DNA of 13,766 bases, from the NCBI GenBank assembly GCA_016200765.1, contig JACQEC010000048.1:1-13766 (forward strand), given 5' to 3'. The position numbers and the translations under genes were made by a program. The notes beneath the pieces are model-generated. The model saw only the letters and a list, made by a program, of their open reading frames with translations. It did not search any database and was not told where the DNA came from. This stretch comes from Chloroflexota bacterium (GTDB taxonomy: Bacteria; Chloroflexota; Anaerolineae; JACRMK01). Shown here in pieces: positions 7,263 through 13,766 of the stretch (positions within the stretch are counted from its first letter, which is position 1; each line of letters opens with the position of its first letter).

Positions 7263-8025
7263 CGATCCGCGGCCATCTGCCGCACAAACCCTGCGCCCGT
7301 GGCCGCCTGAGATAACAGTAGCAGCAGCGTGAGCCGCCAAGTCAGCGGTTGGCCTGCGGCGCACGTCACCAAGCGCCTGTAAAACGACAACGGTTCAAGT
7401 TGAACGCGCCCCCCAGTACGGCGGGCGCGTTTGGCGTTCACTTGGAACGCGCCGCGCCCGTAGTTGAAATGCTGACGCACAAATGCGCGGAGAGTGAGCG
7501 GGTGCGCGTGATACGCGACCGCCGCCGGGACGTAGGGAGAGCCAGATTGTTAGAAGGCAAGAACAACCGGTGGGGAGAAACACAACGATGGGACTGCGCG
7601 AGAAAGCCGACTAACAGATGCGTCGCCGTGGCATAGGGGTTATCCGGCAGCGCGTTGAGCGTCTGCCCGCCAACCAGATGAAAGGGTGTGGCCGAAAGTC
7701 GCGTTGCAAACGCCGCCAGCCAACCCGCTTCTGGAATACAGTCGTCATCCAAAAAGGCGAGGTACCGGCCCTGTGCGTGCGCCGCGCCCAGGTTGCGCGC
7801 GGCGGCGGGGCCGGCATGGGCCTGCGTCAAGACGGTCACATGCAGACAGTCGCGAAAAGCTTCGGCAGTCTGCCCGGCAGGCGCGGGATCGCCATCGTTG
7901 ACGACGATGACCTCAAAGCGCTCTCGCGGATAGTCGAGCGCGGCCAGCGCGTGCGCCCTCACCCCTGCGCCCTTCTCCCCAATTGGGGAGAGGGGCTGGG
8001 GGTGAGGGCGGGTCGGGATAATCAC
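7259..8025 (-). pseudogene. Family 2 glycosyltransferase, decayed (insertion, frameshifting deletion)
   Basis: The first part (8025 down to about 7535) encodes a GT-A fold start: VIIPTR, then LAALDYPRERFEVIVVNDG, PAAARNLG and the metal-binding FLDDDC. Between IIPTR and LAALDY sits the translation PHPQPLSPIGEKGAGVR, which comes from a palindromic repeat. After SNNLALPT the frame becomes meaningless, while the family's C-terminal part (AVAYHAHPLTLRAFVRQHFNYGRGAF and on to 7259) continues in another frame. About 35-40 residues around the usual GEDxEF catalytic segment are absent at the junction near 7525-7535. The 5' end is also doubtful: a TAG lies just above (8056-8058), and the only start is a GTG at 8025 without a ribosome site. 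The product would have glycosylated cell-surface material. It is most likely inactive. Confidence 0.75.
7955..8009. repeat. Palindromic repeat of the CCCTCACCCC...GGGGTGAGGG type
   Basis: A 26-base arm (7955-7980) and a 25-base arm (7985-8009) surround AATT. The arms are near-perfect inverted copies, ending in GCCCTCACCCC and GGGGTGAGGGC. Repeats of this type are scattered through many bacterial genomes and are recognisable by the translation PHPQPLSPxGERGxGVR. Here the element lies inside the glycosyltransferase reading frame and is read through in frame. It could also form a strong RNA hairpin downstream of the sugar-transport operon. Confidence 0.75.
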
Positions 8026-8055
8026 CGACCAGTCGTAGCGCCCGGCGATGCTGTC

Positions 8056-8943
8056 CTAACCCTTCAATGACCCAGCCATCAGGCCGCGCATAAAGTAGCG
8101 GCCGAGGAAGATATAGACCAATAACGGTGGCACTGCCGTCAACAGCGCGGCAGCCATCTGGATATTCCACGGCACGTGGAAACTGCCCGCGATGTTGTTG
8201 AGCGAGAGCGTAATCGGGTAGACCTTGGGGGTGTTAGCGAGCGTGATCCCAAACAGGAAGTCATTCCAGATGGAGGTGAACTGCCAGATCATCACGACCA
8301 CAAATCCCGGCACCGAGAGCGGGAAGAGAATATAGCGATAGATGCTGAAGAAGTTGGCCCCGTCAATGCGCGACGCTTCAACCATCTCGTTGGGAATTGC
8401 CGCGTAGTAGTTGCGAAAAATCAGCGTTGTGATAGGAATGCCATAGATGGTATGCGCTACGACGAGACCGGCAATGGTCGAATACAGGGCAATGCCGGTA
8501 TAGCGCTCGAGAAGCTGGTACGTCTGTACGAGCGGGATGAGAATGCTCTGGTACGGGATGAACATGCCGAAGAGGATCAGCGGAAACAGTAAGTTCGCGC
8601 CTCTGAATTTCCACTTGGACAGAATGTATCCGTTGACCGATCCAATCATCGAAGAAATGAGCGTTGCCGGAATGACCATCTGCACGCTGTTCCAGAATCC
8701 TTGTTCCAGTCCAACGGAATCAGGCGCGCCGAACCAGGCAACCTGGAAACTGTGAAAGCCGATCACATTCGGCGGTGTCCACATCGTGAAGATATTGAGC
8801 GCCTCCTGCTGGCTCTTGAAGCCGGTGATCAACAGCACATAGACTGGCACCAGATATAAGCCGGCAGCCATCACCAACACTGCATAAAGCAAAATGCGGC
8901 GCCAGCGCAAGGGTGCGCGGCGCGCGGCGACAGCGGTAGTCAT
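8056..8943 (-). CDS. Carbohydrate ABC transporter permease, MalG type
   Basis: A 295-residue inner-membrane permease with about six transmembrane helices. The first is at about 17-40, and the typical periplasmic/outer loop with GFKSQQEA follows. The cytoplasmic EAA loop, which docks the ATPase, is EASRIDGANFFSIYRYILFP (189-208). The C-terminus GRYFMRGLMAGSLKG matches the MalG-like subfamily of the CUT1 importers. The start ATG overlaps the stop of the MalF-type gene by 4 bases (ATGA 8940-8943), so the two subunits are translationally coupled. Together they form the membrane channel. The ATPase subunit is not encoded nearby, as is common for CUT1 systems that share an MsmX/UgpC-type ATPase. 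Confidence 0.95.
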   Translation of the reverse strand: MTTAVAARRAPLRWRRILLYAVLVMAAGLYLVPVYVLLITGFKSQQEALNIFTMWTPPNVIGFHSFQVAWFGAPDSVGLEQGFWNSVQMVIPATLISSMIGSVNGYILSKWKFRGANLLFPLILFGMFIPYQSILIPLVQTYQLLERYTGIALYSTIAGLVVAHTIYGIPITTLIFRNYYAAIPNEMVEASRIDGANFFSIYRYILFPLSVPGFVVVMIWQFTSIWNDFLFGITLANTPKVYPITLSLNNIAGSFHVPWNIQMAAALLTAVPPLLVYIFLGRYFMRGLMAGSLKG

Positions 8944-9950
8944 CGCTGTGCCTCCGCGCGCGTGTTGTATGCGAGATAAGGAATAATTAACACCGCCACC
9001 AGAAACAGCAGGATCACGGCGATGGCCGCGCCCTGTGCGAACAATGTTGCGTCAAAGGTCGTGCGCCACATATTGAGCGCGGGCACATCGGTGGCAAAAC
9101 CGGGGCCAGAACCGGTCATCGAGACAACCAGATCATAGATTTTCAGGGAGATATGCCCCAGAATGATAACCGCGCTCAATGTGATGGGTTGCAGGAGTGG
9201 AATGACGATATGGCGGTAAACCTGGAGCTCGTTCGCGCCGTCCATACGCGCCGCCTCACGCAACTCATCGGGAATGCTGCGGAGGCCAGCCAGATACAGC
9301 GCCATCGTATAGCCCGACAACTGCCACGTAGCCGCGATCACCAACGCGGTCAGCGCCATGGCGTAACCGACATCCGAGGATGCAAGAAAGCCCAAGCCTA
9401 TCTGGTTCAATATCTGCCCCACCGGCGAGTCGGGCGTGATAAACTTGACCGTGGGGTCGGTGAACCAGAGTGATTTGAGCGAATCGAGACCAATCTTTTC
9501 CAACAGCAGGTTAATCCCCACTGCCCCGATCGCAGGGTCGCCCGGCGTGAGGATCCATCGCCAGGCTACGCCCGTGACGATGAACGAGACGGCCATCGGG
9601 AATAGGAACACGCTGCGGAAGAAGCTCTCGGCTCGCACTCGTTGATCAACCAAGACGGCCAGCACAAAACCGATAGAGAGGCACGCGATCAGGAAGAACA
9701 GTGTAAAGCCCACCATGTTGCGCAAATCAATGTGAAAGCGAATGGCGTCGGTGCCCTGACCCAGAAACAATCGCTGATAACTGTGCAGGCCCGCGAATGT
9801 GAAATCGGGCGCAGCGCCCTCCCACCGCGTCAGCGAAACATAGCCGGTCCACCCGATAAAGGCATAGACGAAGATCGCCAGCGCCAGTATCGAAGGGGCC
9901 AGAAGCAAAATTGAGACAGCACGTTCCCAATTCCTAGGTTTGCGGGACAT
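8940..9950 (-). CDS. Carbohydrate ABC transporter permease, MalF type
   Basis: The start is placed at the ATG at 9950 (MSRKPRNWERAVSILLLAPS) because AGAGGA lies 6 bases upstream. The frame is open to 10004, but the extra 18 residues are not family-like. The 336-residue protein has an N-terminal helix (about 11-33) and five more helices. A hydrophilic insertion at about 135-195 is of the kind found in glucose-type CUT1 permeases. The EAA loop is at 231-251 (REAARMDGANELQVYRHIVI). It pairs with the overlapping MalG-type gene to form the channel that receives sugar from the upstream binding protein. Substrate specificity rests on that binding protein. Confidence 0.94.
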   Translation of the reverse strand: MSRKPRNWERAVSILLLAPSILALAIFVYAFIGWTGYVSLTRWEGAAPDFTFAGLHSYQRLFLGQGTDAIRFHIDLRNMVGFTLFFLIACLSIGFVLAVLVDQRVRAESFFRSVFLFPMAVSFIVTGVAWRWILTPGDPAIGAVGINLLLEKIGLDSLKSLWFTDPTVKFITPDSPVGQILNQIGLGFLASSDVGYAMALTALVIAATWQLSGYTMALYLAGLRSIPDELREAARMDGANELQVYRHIVIPLLQPITLSAVIILGHISLKIYDLVVSMTGSGPGFATDVPALNMWRTTFDATLFAQGAAIAVILLFLVAVLIIPYLAYNTRAEAQR

Positions 9951-10041
9951 AGAGATTCCTCTAACTGCACGGCTATTGGTTGGTCGTTTGTGGCCGCAGC
10001 GCAACCTCGGCCAGTCAATGCAGTGCTCACGGGCGACAAAT

Positions 10042-10080
10042 GGCGAATGGCTAACAGCGCATCGCTATTAGCCATTCGCC
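10042..10080. repeat. Long perfect hairpin between binding-protein and permease genes
   Basis: GGCGAATGGCTAA (10042-10054) is exactly complementary to TTAGCCATTCGCC (10068-10080). Inside, AGCG (10056-10059) pairs with CGCT (10063-10066) after one mismatch, leaving a 3-base loop. In the minus-strand transcript this gives a 17-bp stem 28 bases after the binding-protein stop codon. There is no U-run, so it is not a classical terminator. Its place matches that of stabilising hairpins between malE and malF in enterobacteria. There they keep the binding-protein mRNA more abundant than the permease mRNA; the same role here is inference. Confidence 0.8.
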
Positions 10081-10107
10081 GCCTGCTACGGTCTGTCAGC
10101 GATCAAT

Positions 10108-11646
10108 TTACTGCGGGAAGCCTGCATCCACGGCTGCCGCCACAAGCGCAGCCTGCGCCTTGGCGACATCACCGCTGGTAGCGAAGAGCACTACCGCATC
10201 AGCATAGCCCTTGGTCGCCCATTTCGGGGTAGCCGCCGCGCCATGCGTCACACTCGGCACGATCGCGTCCTTGGCCCAGTCTGCTGCAGATGACTTCAGA
10301 TAGTCGTTGAACTTCGACAGATCGCAGTCCGTGCGCGCGCAGATGGAGCCTTTCAGCGGGTTAAATGCTTCCTGTGCGGCCTTCGAGCCGGCCTGCGCAA
10401 TCCACGCCTTGGCGTTCGCCGGGTTCGGCGCTTTGGCCGGCAGCGCGAAGCTGTCGGACAGCGCGACGAAGATGCCCTTGGTGCCTGGCGAGCTTGCCCA
10501 GCCATAATCGGTGGACTTAGCGGCCGTGAACTGACCGTTAGCCCAGTCGCCCATGATGTTCATGGCGGCCTTGCCGTCAATCACCAGCTGCGTCGCCGCG
10601 GCCCACGTCAGCGCGTCGTGGTCGGCGTTGGCGTACGAGATGTACTTCTTGAACGTGTTGAGCGCGTCGGTGACCTTCGCGTCACTCCACTTGGTCTTGC
10701 CGGTCCACAGACCCTTGTAGCCTTCCGCGCCCAATGTGCCTGCGAGAATGTCTTCAAAGGTGTGCTGCAACTCAAAGCCATCCTTGCCACCTAGTGCGAC
10801 CGGTGCGACGCCGGCCGCCTTCAACTTGTCCGCGGTGGCGAAGAATTCGTCCCAAGTCGCCGGCGCGGCGGCGATGCCAGCCTTGGCGAACAGCGTCTTG
10901 TTGTACCAGAGCACGTTGGAGCGGTGAATGTTGACCGGCACGCCCCAGTAGTGATCCTTATACTTCAGCATTGCCAACAGGTCCTTGGGGAACACTTTCT
11001 CGAAGCCAGCTGAGGTGTAGATATCGTCAACAGGGACGACATAGGTGCCGGGACTGTAGGTCTCAACCTCAAGCCCGGCGTGCAGTTGGAACGAATCGGG
11101 CGCCTTGCCGCCGATCAACTGCGTCAGCAACTGGCCTTTGAAGTTCGTGCCTGCGCCGCCGGCAATCGTGGCGTTGACGATCTCGACGTCGGGGTTCTGT
11201 GTCTTATACTGCTTGAAGATTTCATTCAGGCCCGCAAACTCACCGGCATTGGTCCACCAAGAGCCAACCACCAACTGGCCCTTCGCGCCGCTACCAAACA
11301 GCGCCGCCGGGTTATTGGGGTCAAAGGTCTTGAGGAACGCCTCCGCGTCTGCCTTAGACGGGACGCACAGCTTCCAGCCCACATCTATCAAGTCGGCATT
11401 GTCAATGTGGGCGAACGTCTTGTCTTCCAAGTTCTTCTGGTTGGTAGCAGCCATCAACGGCCAGTAGGCCAGAATGCTGCCATAAAACTTGTCCGACAGC
11501 TTCGACAGCCAGTCGGCGGCGGCGATGGTGTACGTCTGCGCGCACGCCATTCCGGCGCTGGCCGGCGCGGCGCTGGCCGACGGCACCATGGACAGCACCA
11601 GGGCCAAGACAAGCAAGAGGCTCACGAGCACAGATTTTTTCTGCAT
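10108..11646 (-). CDS. Sugar (glucose-type) ABC substrate-binding protein with N-terminal LysM-like module
   Basis: A 512-residue exported protein with AAGGAGAA 7 bases before its ATG. A signal peptide (about 1-27, ending SASAAPASA) is followed by C35, but the preceding GMA is not a lipobox. A LysM-like module spans about 37-96 (YTIAAADWLSKLSDKFYG ... NADLIDVGWKLCVP); C35 and C94 flank it and could form a disulfide. The binding domain (about 123-510) strongly resembles Thermus-type glucose-binding proteins: GSWWTNAGE, GGAGTNFKGQLLTQ, PDSFQLHAGLE, VPVNIHRSNVLWYN, MGDWANG, LSDSFALP and FNPLKGSICAR. It should capture a monosaccharide such as glucose and deliver it to the two permeases downstream. 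The LysM-like part may hold it in the cell wall in place of a lipid anchor; that is inference. Confidence 0.92.
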   Translation of the reverse strand: MQKKSVLVSLLLVLALVLSMVPSASAAPASAGMACAQTYTIAAADWLSKLSDKFYGSILAYWPLMAATNQKNLEDKTFAHIDNADLIDVGWKLCVPSKADAEAFLKTFDPNNPAALFGSGAKGQLVVGSWWTNAGEFAGLNEIFKQYKTQNPDVEIVNATIAGGAGTNFKGQLLTQLIGGKAPDSFQLHAGLEVETYSPGTYVVPVDDIYTSAGFEKVFPKDLLAMLKYKDHYWGVPVNIHRSNVLWYNKTLFAKAGIAAAPATWDEFFATADKLKAAGVAPVALGGKDGFELQHTFEDILAGTLGAEGYKGLWTGKTKWSDAKVTDALNTFKKYISYANADHDALTWAAATQLVIDGKAAMNIMGDWANGQFTAAKSTDYGWASSPGTKGIFVALSDSFALPAKAPNPANAKAWIAQAGSKAAQEAFNPLKGSICARTDCDLSKFNDYLKSSAADWAKDAIVPSVTHGAAATPKWATKGYADAVVLFATSGDVAKAQAALVAAAVDAGFPQ

Positions 11647-11855
11647 CGGTTCTTCTCCTTAATGGTCAACAAGAATTGGCTAACAGCGAATGGAACGACC
11701 TTGTCGTCTAAGCTATAAGAGAGTCGCTCACCTCCTTTCAGGGCCGCGTTGCGCCTTTGCGTGGCGCTCACGGCGGAGACAAAGAGCGCGGGGAGAATCG
11801 CTGATGACGCTCGATGTCGCCGCGGTGTATCAAAGTCCCCTACGCGCCGCCCGTG
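11647..11855 (-). promoter_or_regulatory. Leader and promoter region of the sugar-transport operon
   Basis: This 209-base gap must contain the operon promoter, but I see no convincing -35/-10 pair. On the minus strand there is a near-perfect Shine-Dalgarno sequence, AAAGGAGGTGA (rc of 11728-11738), with no usable start codon at normal distance. ACGAC/GTCGT forms a small hairpin at about 11695-11709. TGGCTAACAGCG (11677-11688) repeats 12 bases of the intercistronic hairpin at 10048-10059. Confidence 0.3.
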
Positions 11856-12767
11856 CTATTTCGCGCAGCGAAAGCCCAGATCATCATTAGCCGCCGTCAA
11901 CACGCTGGAGTTGCGGGCGTAAGACGCCACCTGCTCCTTCACATCGAACCACCCGCCGCCGCGCATGATACGCAGGTTGTCGCCGTACAACTTTGCCGCC
12001 CCGCCGGTGTTGCCCGGGTAGGCGTGGGCTACTTCCGACGTCCACTCCCAGACGTTGCCGGCCATGTCCTGCACACCGTAGGAACTTGCGCCCGTGCCAA
12101 ACGAACCGACGACGGTGGTGGCGCGCAGTCCTGTCTCCTTGACGTTGGCCTTCTTGGGGTCGTAATCGTTGCCCCAGGGGAAGGCGCGCCCATCGCTGCC
12201 GCGCGCGGCCTTCTCCCATTCGGCTTCGGTCGGCAACCGCTTGCCCGCCCACTGGCAAAAGGCCACGGCGTCGTTCCAACTGACCTTCACCACCGGATGC
12301 GCGTCCTTGCCGTCGGCAAACGCGCGCCAGCCGCCCTCGCCAGACTTCTCGGCGTCGGTCTTGTAATCGGTCGCGGTGACAAACTTTCGGAAGTCGGCGT
12401 TGGTAACTTCAAATTTGTCAATCTTGAACGCGGCCACATCCACCGTACGCGCCGGTTTGGCGTCGAGGGCGCCGCTATCACTGCCCATCGTGAACGGCCC
12501 GCCCGCGATGTCAACCATTTCGGTCGTGATGGCGGCTACCGGTACCGGCGTGGAACCGGCCTGCACAGGCGCGGAGGTAGCGGTGGGCGCCGGCGTCGGT
12601 GTGGGCGGCGGGGGCACGGTGGCAATGGTGGGCAAGACAATCGGGGTGAAGACCGCGGTGGCGGCCCGGGTGGGAGCCGTGGTGGGCGCGGCCTCCGATT
12701 CAAACGAGCAACCCAAAAGCATGACCGCTAACGAGCAGAGCCACACGACCTTAATGCTGAACCTCAT
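11856..12767 (-). CDS. Lipoprotein of the formylglycine-generating-enzyme/SUMF1 fold, without catalytic cysteines
   Basis: A 303-residue lipoprotein. The signal peptide ends in the lipobox LLGC with C20 lipidated, and a Thr/Pro/Ala-rich linker spans about 26-80. The FGE-sulfatase fold occupies about 83-303, with GGPFTMGS (89-96), HPVVKVSWNDAVAFCQWAG, RLPTEAEWEKAARG (177-190), FPWG (196-199), GVQDMAGNVWEWTSE (231-245), RGGGW (269-273) and GFRCAK at the end. True formylglycine-generating enzymes have two copper-binding cysteines shortly after the RGGSW motif. Here that stretch reads FDVKEQVASYAR with none, so it should not oxidise sulfatase cysteines. Related non-catalytic or iron-type members (EgtB, PvdO, GldJ/K-like) exist. 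Its role on the cell surface is unknown. GGAGA lies about 9 bases before the ATG. Confidence 0.88.
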   Translation of the reverse strand: MRFSIKVVWLCSLAVMLLGCSFESEAAPTTAPTRAATAVFTPIVLPTIATVPPPPTPTPAPTATSAPVQAGSTPVPVAAITTEMVDIAGGPFTMGSDSGALDAKPARTVDVAAFKIDKFEVTNADFRKFVTATDYKTDAEKSGEGGWRAFADGKDAHPVVKVSWNDAVAFCQWAGKRLPTEAEWEKAARGSDGRAFPWGNDYDPKKANVKETGLRATTVVGSFGTGASSYGVQDMAGNVWEWTSEVAHAYPGNTGGAAKLYGDNLRIMRGGGWFDVKEQVASYARNSSVLTAANDDLGFRCAK

Positions 12768-12833
12768 AGCTGATCATCTCCGTTGGGGTGGTGAATGCGG
12801 ACCATACCTCGCCAATTCGCGTGGAGCGGGGAT

Positions 12834-12862
12834 AGAGTATCAATTTTGCTCGCAATTGTCAA
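12834..12862 (-). promoter_or_regulatory. Putative promoter of the FGE-like lipoprotein
   Basis: On the minus strand a perfect TTGACA (rc of 12857-12862) is followed after 17 bases by TACTCT (rc of 12834-12839), overlapping the alternative GATACT. A start of transcription near 12827 would give a leader of about 60 bases. It is divergent from the stronger promoter at 12900-12928. Confidence 0.5.
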
Positions 12863-12899
12863 AATGACGCAGGGCCGGCAAACGAGCGCCGCGCCGTAT

Positions 12900-12928
12900 T
12901 TGACACGGGCGCAGAGCCATGCTAGACT
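12900..12928 (+). promoter_or_regulatory. Near-consensus sigma-70 promoter with extended -10
   Basis: TTGACA (12900-12905) and TAGACT (12923-12928) are separated by exactly 17 bases, and the -10 carries an upstream TG (12920-12921). This is the best promoter in the window. Transcription would begin near 12935, just ahead of the ribosome site of the 29-codon frame. Confidence 0.7.
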
Positions 12929-12957
12929 GGCTCTACTTTCGGAAAGGAGGCGTACTC

Positions 12958-13047
12958 ATGATGGTGACGGTTGTTTGTGGTCGCATTCGCGGTTCTGCAC
13001 CGAGCGATGCGCGTTTTCCTTCTCGGAGTGCGCCTGTTGATGGGTAA
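12958..13047 (+). CDS. Short 29-residue reading frame, candidate leader peptide
   Basis: The frame begins with two ATG codons, 7 bases after the strong ribosome site GGAAAGGAGG (12941-12950), and ends in TAA at 13045-13047. The peptide starts MMVTVVCGRIRG and is rich in Arg and Ser (five each) with one Cys; it has no signal peptide or membrane segment. It sits between a near-consensus promoter and two intrinsic terminators, and the next gene (an acetyltransferase) begins 153 bases later with no good promoter of its own. This order is that of a leader peptide controlling read-through, but a small free peptide or a translated small RNA is equally possible. I know no homologue. Confidence 0.5.
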   Translation: MMVTVVCGRIRGSAPSDARFPSRSAPVDG

Positions 13048-13071
13048 CTAGCCCAAAGACTGACTTACGAA

Positions 13072-13103
13072 GCCACGGCGCTCTCCAGCCCGTGGCTTTT
13101 TTT
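13072..13103 (+). terminator. Intrinsic terminator 1
   Basis: GCCACGG (13072-13078) pairs with CCGTGGC (13090-13096), extended by two A-T pairs, with an 11-base loop and a run of seven T (13097-13103). It lies 24 bases after the stop of the short reading frame. A textbook rho-independent terminator or attenuator. Confidence 0.88.
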
Positions 13104-13116
13104 GTGCCTTTTGGCC

Positions 13117-13146
13117 GGCCACGGGTGCTTTTGCGTGGCCTTTTTT
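13117..13146 (+). terminator. Intrinsic terminator 2 (tandem)
   Basis: GGCCACG (13117-13123) pairs with CGTGGCC (13134-13140) around a 10-base loop, followed by six T (13141-13146). It stands 13 bases after the first terminator and shares its GCCACG/CGTGGC stem, suggesting duplication or back-up termination before the acetyltransferase gene. Confidence 0.82.
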
Positions 13147-13200
13147 GTTGCGAGGCAAAACACCCAATAACGGTTGACCGATGAGGACAAGGGGGAGACG

Positions 13201-13766
13201 ATGACGATCTTGGATGTTGACATCAGACCATTCAATCCGCGGGACGCGAGCGAGCGCGAATTTGTTGGCCGTTCCGATTTCTACAATCGCCTGCTCGCCG
13301 AACAGATGCCACTGTTCCCGCCGGTCTCGGCGGAGGAGCGCAAGGCGGGCTGGCAGAACATGCCGGCGTTTATCGAAGGGGACTACTGGAACATTTGGGA
13401 CGCTCTGGGGTTGGCGGTGGTGGCGAGCGCCTATGTGAATTTTGCGCGACTGCCGGAGAACCGGCACGTGATTGAGTTCGACATCGCCATTCTGCCGGAG
13501 TACCGGCGGCAGGGTCTGGCACGCAGACTGCTGGAGCGGGTCGTCGCGCTCCCACAGCGCGAAGGCCGCCGGTTGATGATTGGTTGGACGAATAGCCGCA
13601 TTCCTGCCGGTGAGGCGTTCATGCGGCGCATTGGCGCACAGCAGGGACTGATCGAGCGCACCAGCGTGTTAGAAGTGGCCGATCTCAACCGCGAGTTAAT
13701 GTGCCAGTGGCAAGAGCAGGCACAGCAATCCGCGTCGGATTTCGAACTCGGCCTGTGGGATGGCTC
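13201..13766 (+). CDS. GNAT-family N-acetyltransferase, partial (3' end outside window)
   Basis: The frame starts at ATG 13201, right after GGGGGAGACG, and is open to the end of the window (188 codons). The protein begins MTILDVDIRPFNPRDASER. The acetyl-CoA-binding motif A is seen at about 97-124: FDIAILPEYRRQGLARRLLE, with the RRxGxA pyrophosphate loop. The first GNAT domain seems to end near residue 160, and the following ELGLWDG stretch suggests that a second GNAT domain follows, as in tandem-GNAT (mycothiol-synthase-like) proteins. The substrate is unknown. Upstream are two terminators and a putative leader peptide, so expression may depend on read-through. Confidence 0.85.
   Translation, partial: MTILDVDIRPFNPRDASEREFVGRSDFYNRLLAEQMPLFPPVSAEERKAGWQNMPAFIEGDYWNIWDALGLAVVASAYVNFARLPENRHVIEFDIAILPEYRRQGLARRLLERVVALPQREGRRLMIGWTNSRIPAGEAFMRRIGAQQGLIERTSVLEVADLNRELMCQWQEQAQQSASDFELGLWDG

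Noticed and set aside
7269..7283. GCGGC/GCCGC hairpin after the cupredoxin gene as a terminator
   Set aside because: Only 5 bp and no T-run, and it lies inside the coding remnant of the convergent gene.
7618..8070. 150-residue plus-strand frame over the glycosyltransferase remnant
   Set aside because: No domain features. The opposite strand shows recognisable GT2 motifs, even though that gene is broken.
11814..12731. 305-residue plus-strand frame opposite the FGE-like lipoprotein
   Set aside because: Gly/Arg-rich shadow produced by the Pro/Thr linker codons. The minus-strand protein has clear domain motifs.
13072..13146. The two GC-rich palindromes as CRISPR repeats or attachment sites
   Set aside because: Only two copies with different loops, each followed by a T-run. 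They fit tandem terminators much better.

Overview
The window looks like chromosomal DNA of a GC-rich Chloroflexota-type bacterium (Anaerolineae-like). This is inferred from the gene families, from the solute-binding protein carrying a LysM-like N-terminus, and from the Pro/Thr-rich lipoprotein linkers. No rRNA or tRNA is present to settle the taxonomy.

Left part (1-3342, + strand): the C-terminal end of a tungsten-type aldehyde ferredoxin oxidoreductase overlaps a MoaD/ThiS-like small protein by 4 bases. The disaggregase gene clpB follows. It is broken by a short internal deletion that shifts the frame and removes the pore loop of its second AAA+ ring.

Centre (3373-8025): a NarL/LuxR-type response regulator and its GAF-containing histidine kinase form a GTGA-overlapping two-gene operon on the minus strand. 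About 470 bases without a convincing gene follow, rich in nested inverted repeats. Next come a small membrane protein (DUF3054-like, apparently lacking its N-terminus) and a membrane-tethered two-cupredoxin protein with every ligand of a copper nitrite reductase. Converging on the latter is a decayed family 2 glycosyltransferase that carries a palindromic repeat and a frameshifting deletion.

Right part (8056-11646, minus strand): a carbohydrate ABC importer, transcribed as binding protein, MalF-type permease, MalG-type permease. A very strong hairpin separates the binding-protein gene from the permease genes. No ATPase gene is in the window, so a shared ATPase elsewhere is presumably used. 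The binding protein resembles Thermus-type glucose-binding proteins fused to a LysM-like N-terminal module.

Far right (11856-13766): a lipoprotein of the formylglycine-generating-enzyme fold that lacks the catalytic cysteines is transcribed leftwards. Divergent from it is a near-consensus promoter, a 29-codon reading frame with a strong ribosome binding site and two tandem intrinsic terminators. These lie directly ahead of a GNAT acetyltransferase gene cut by the window edge, which looks like a leader-peptide or attenuator arrangement.

The most interesting parts are the leader/terminator unit at 12900-13146, the structured gene-poor block at 5590-5790, the LysM-binding-protein fusion, and two independent frame-breaking internal deletions (clpB and the glycosyltransferase).
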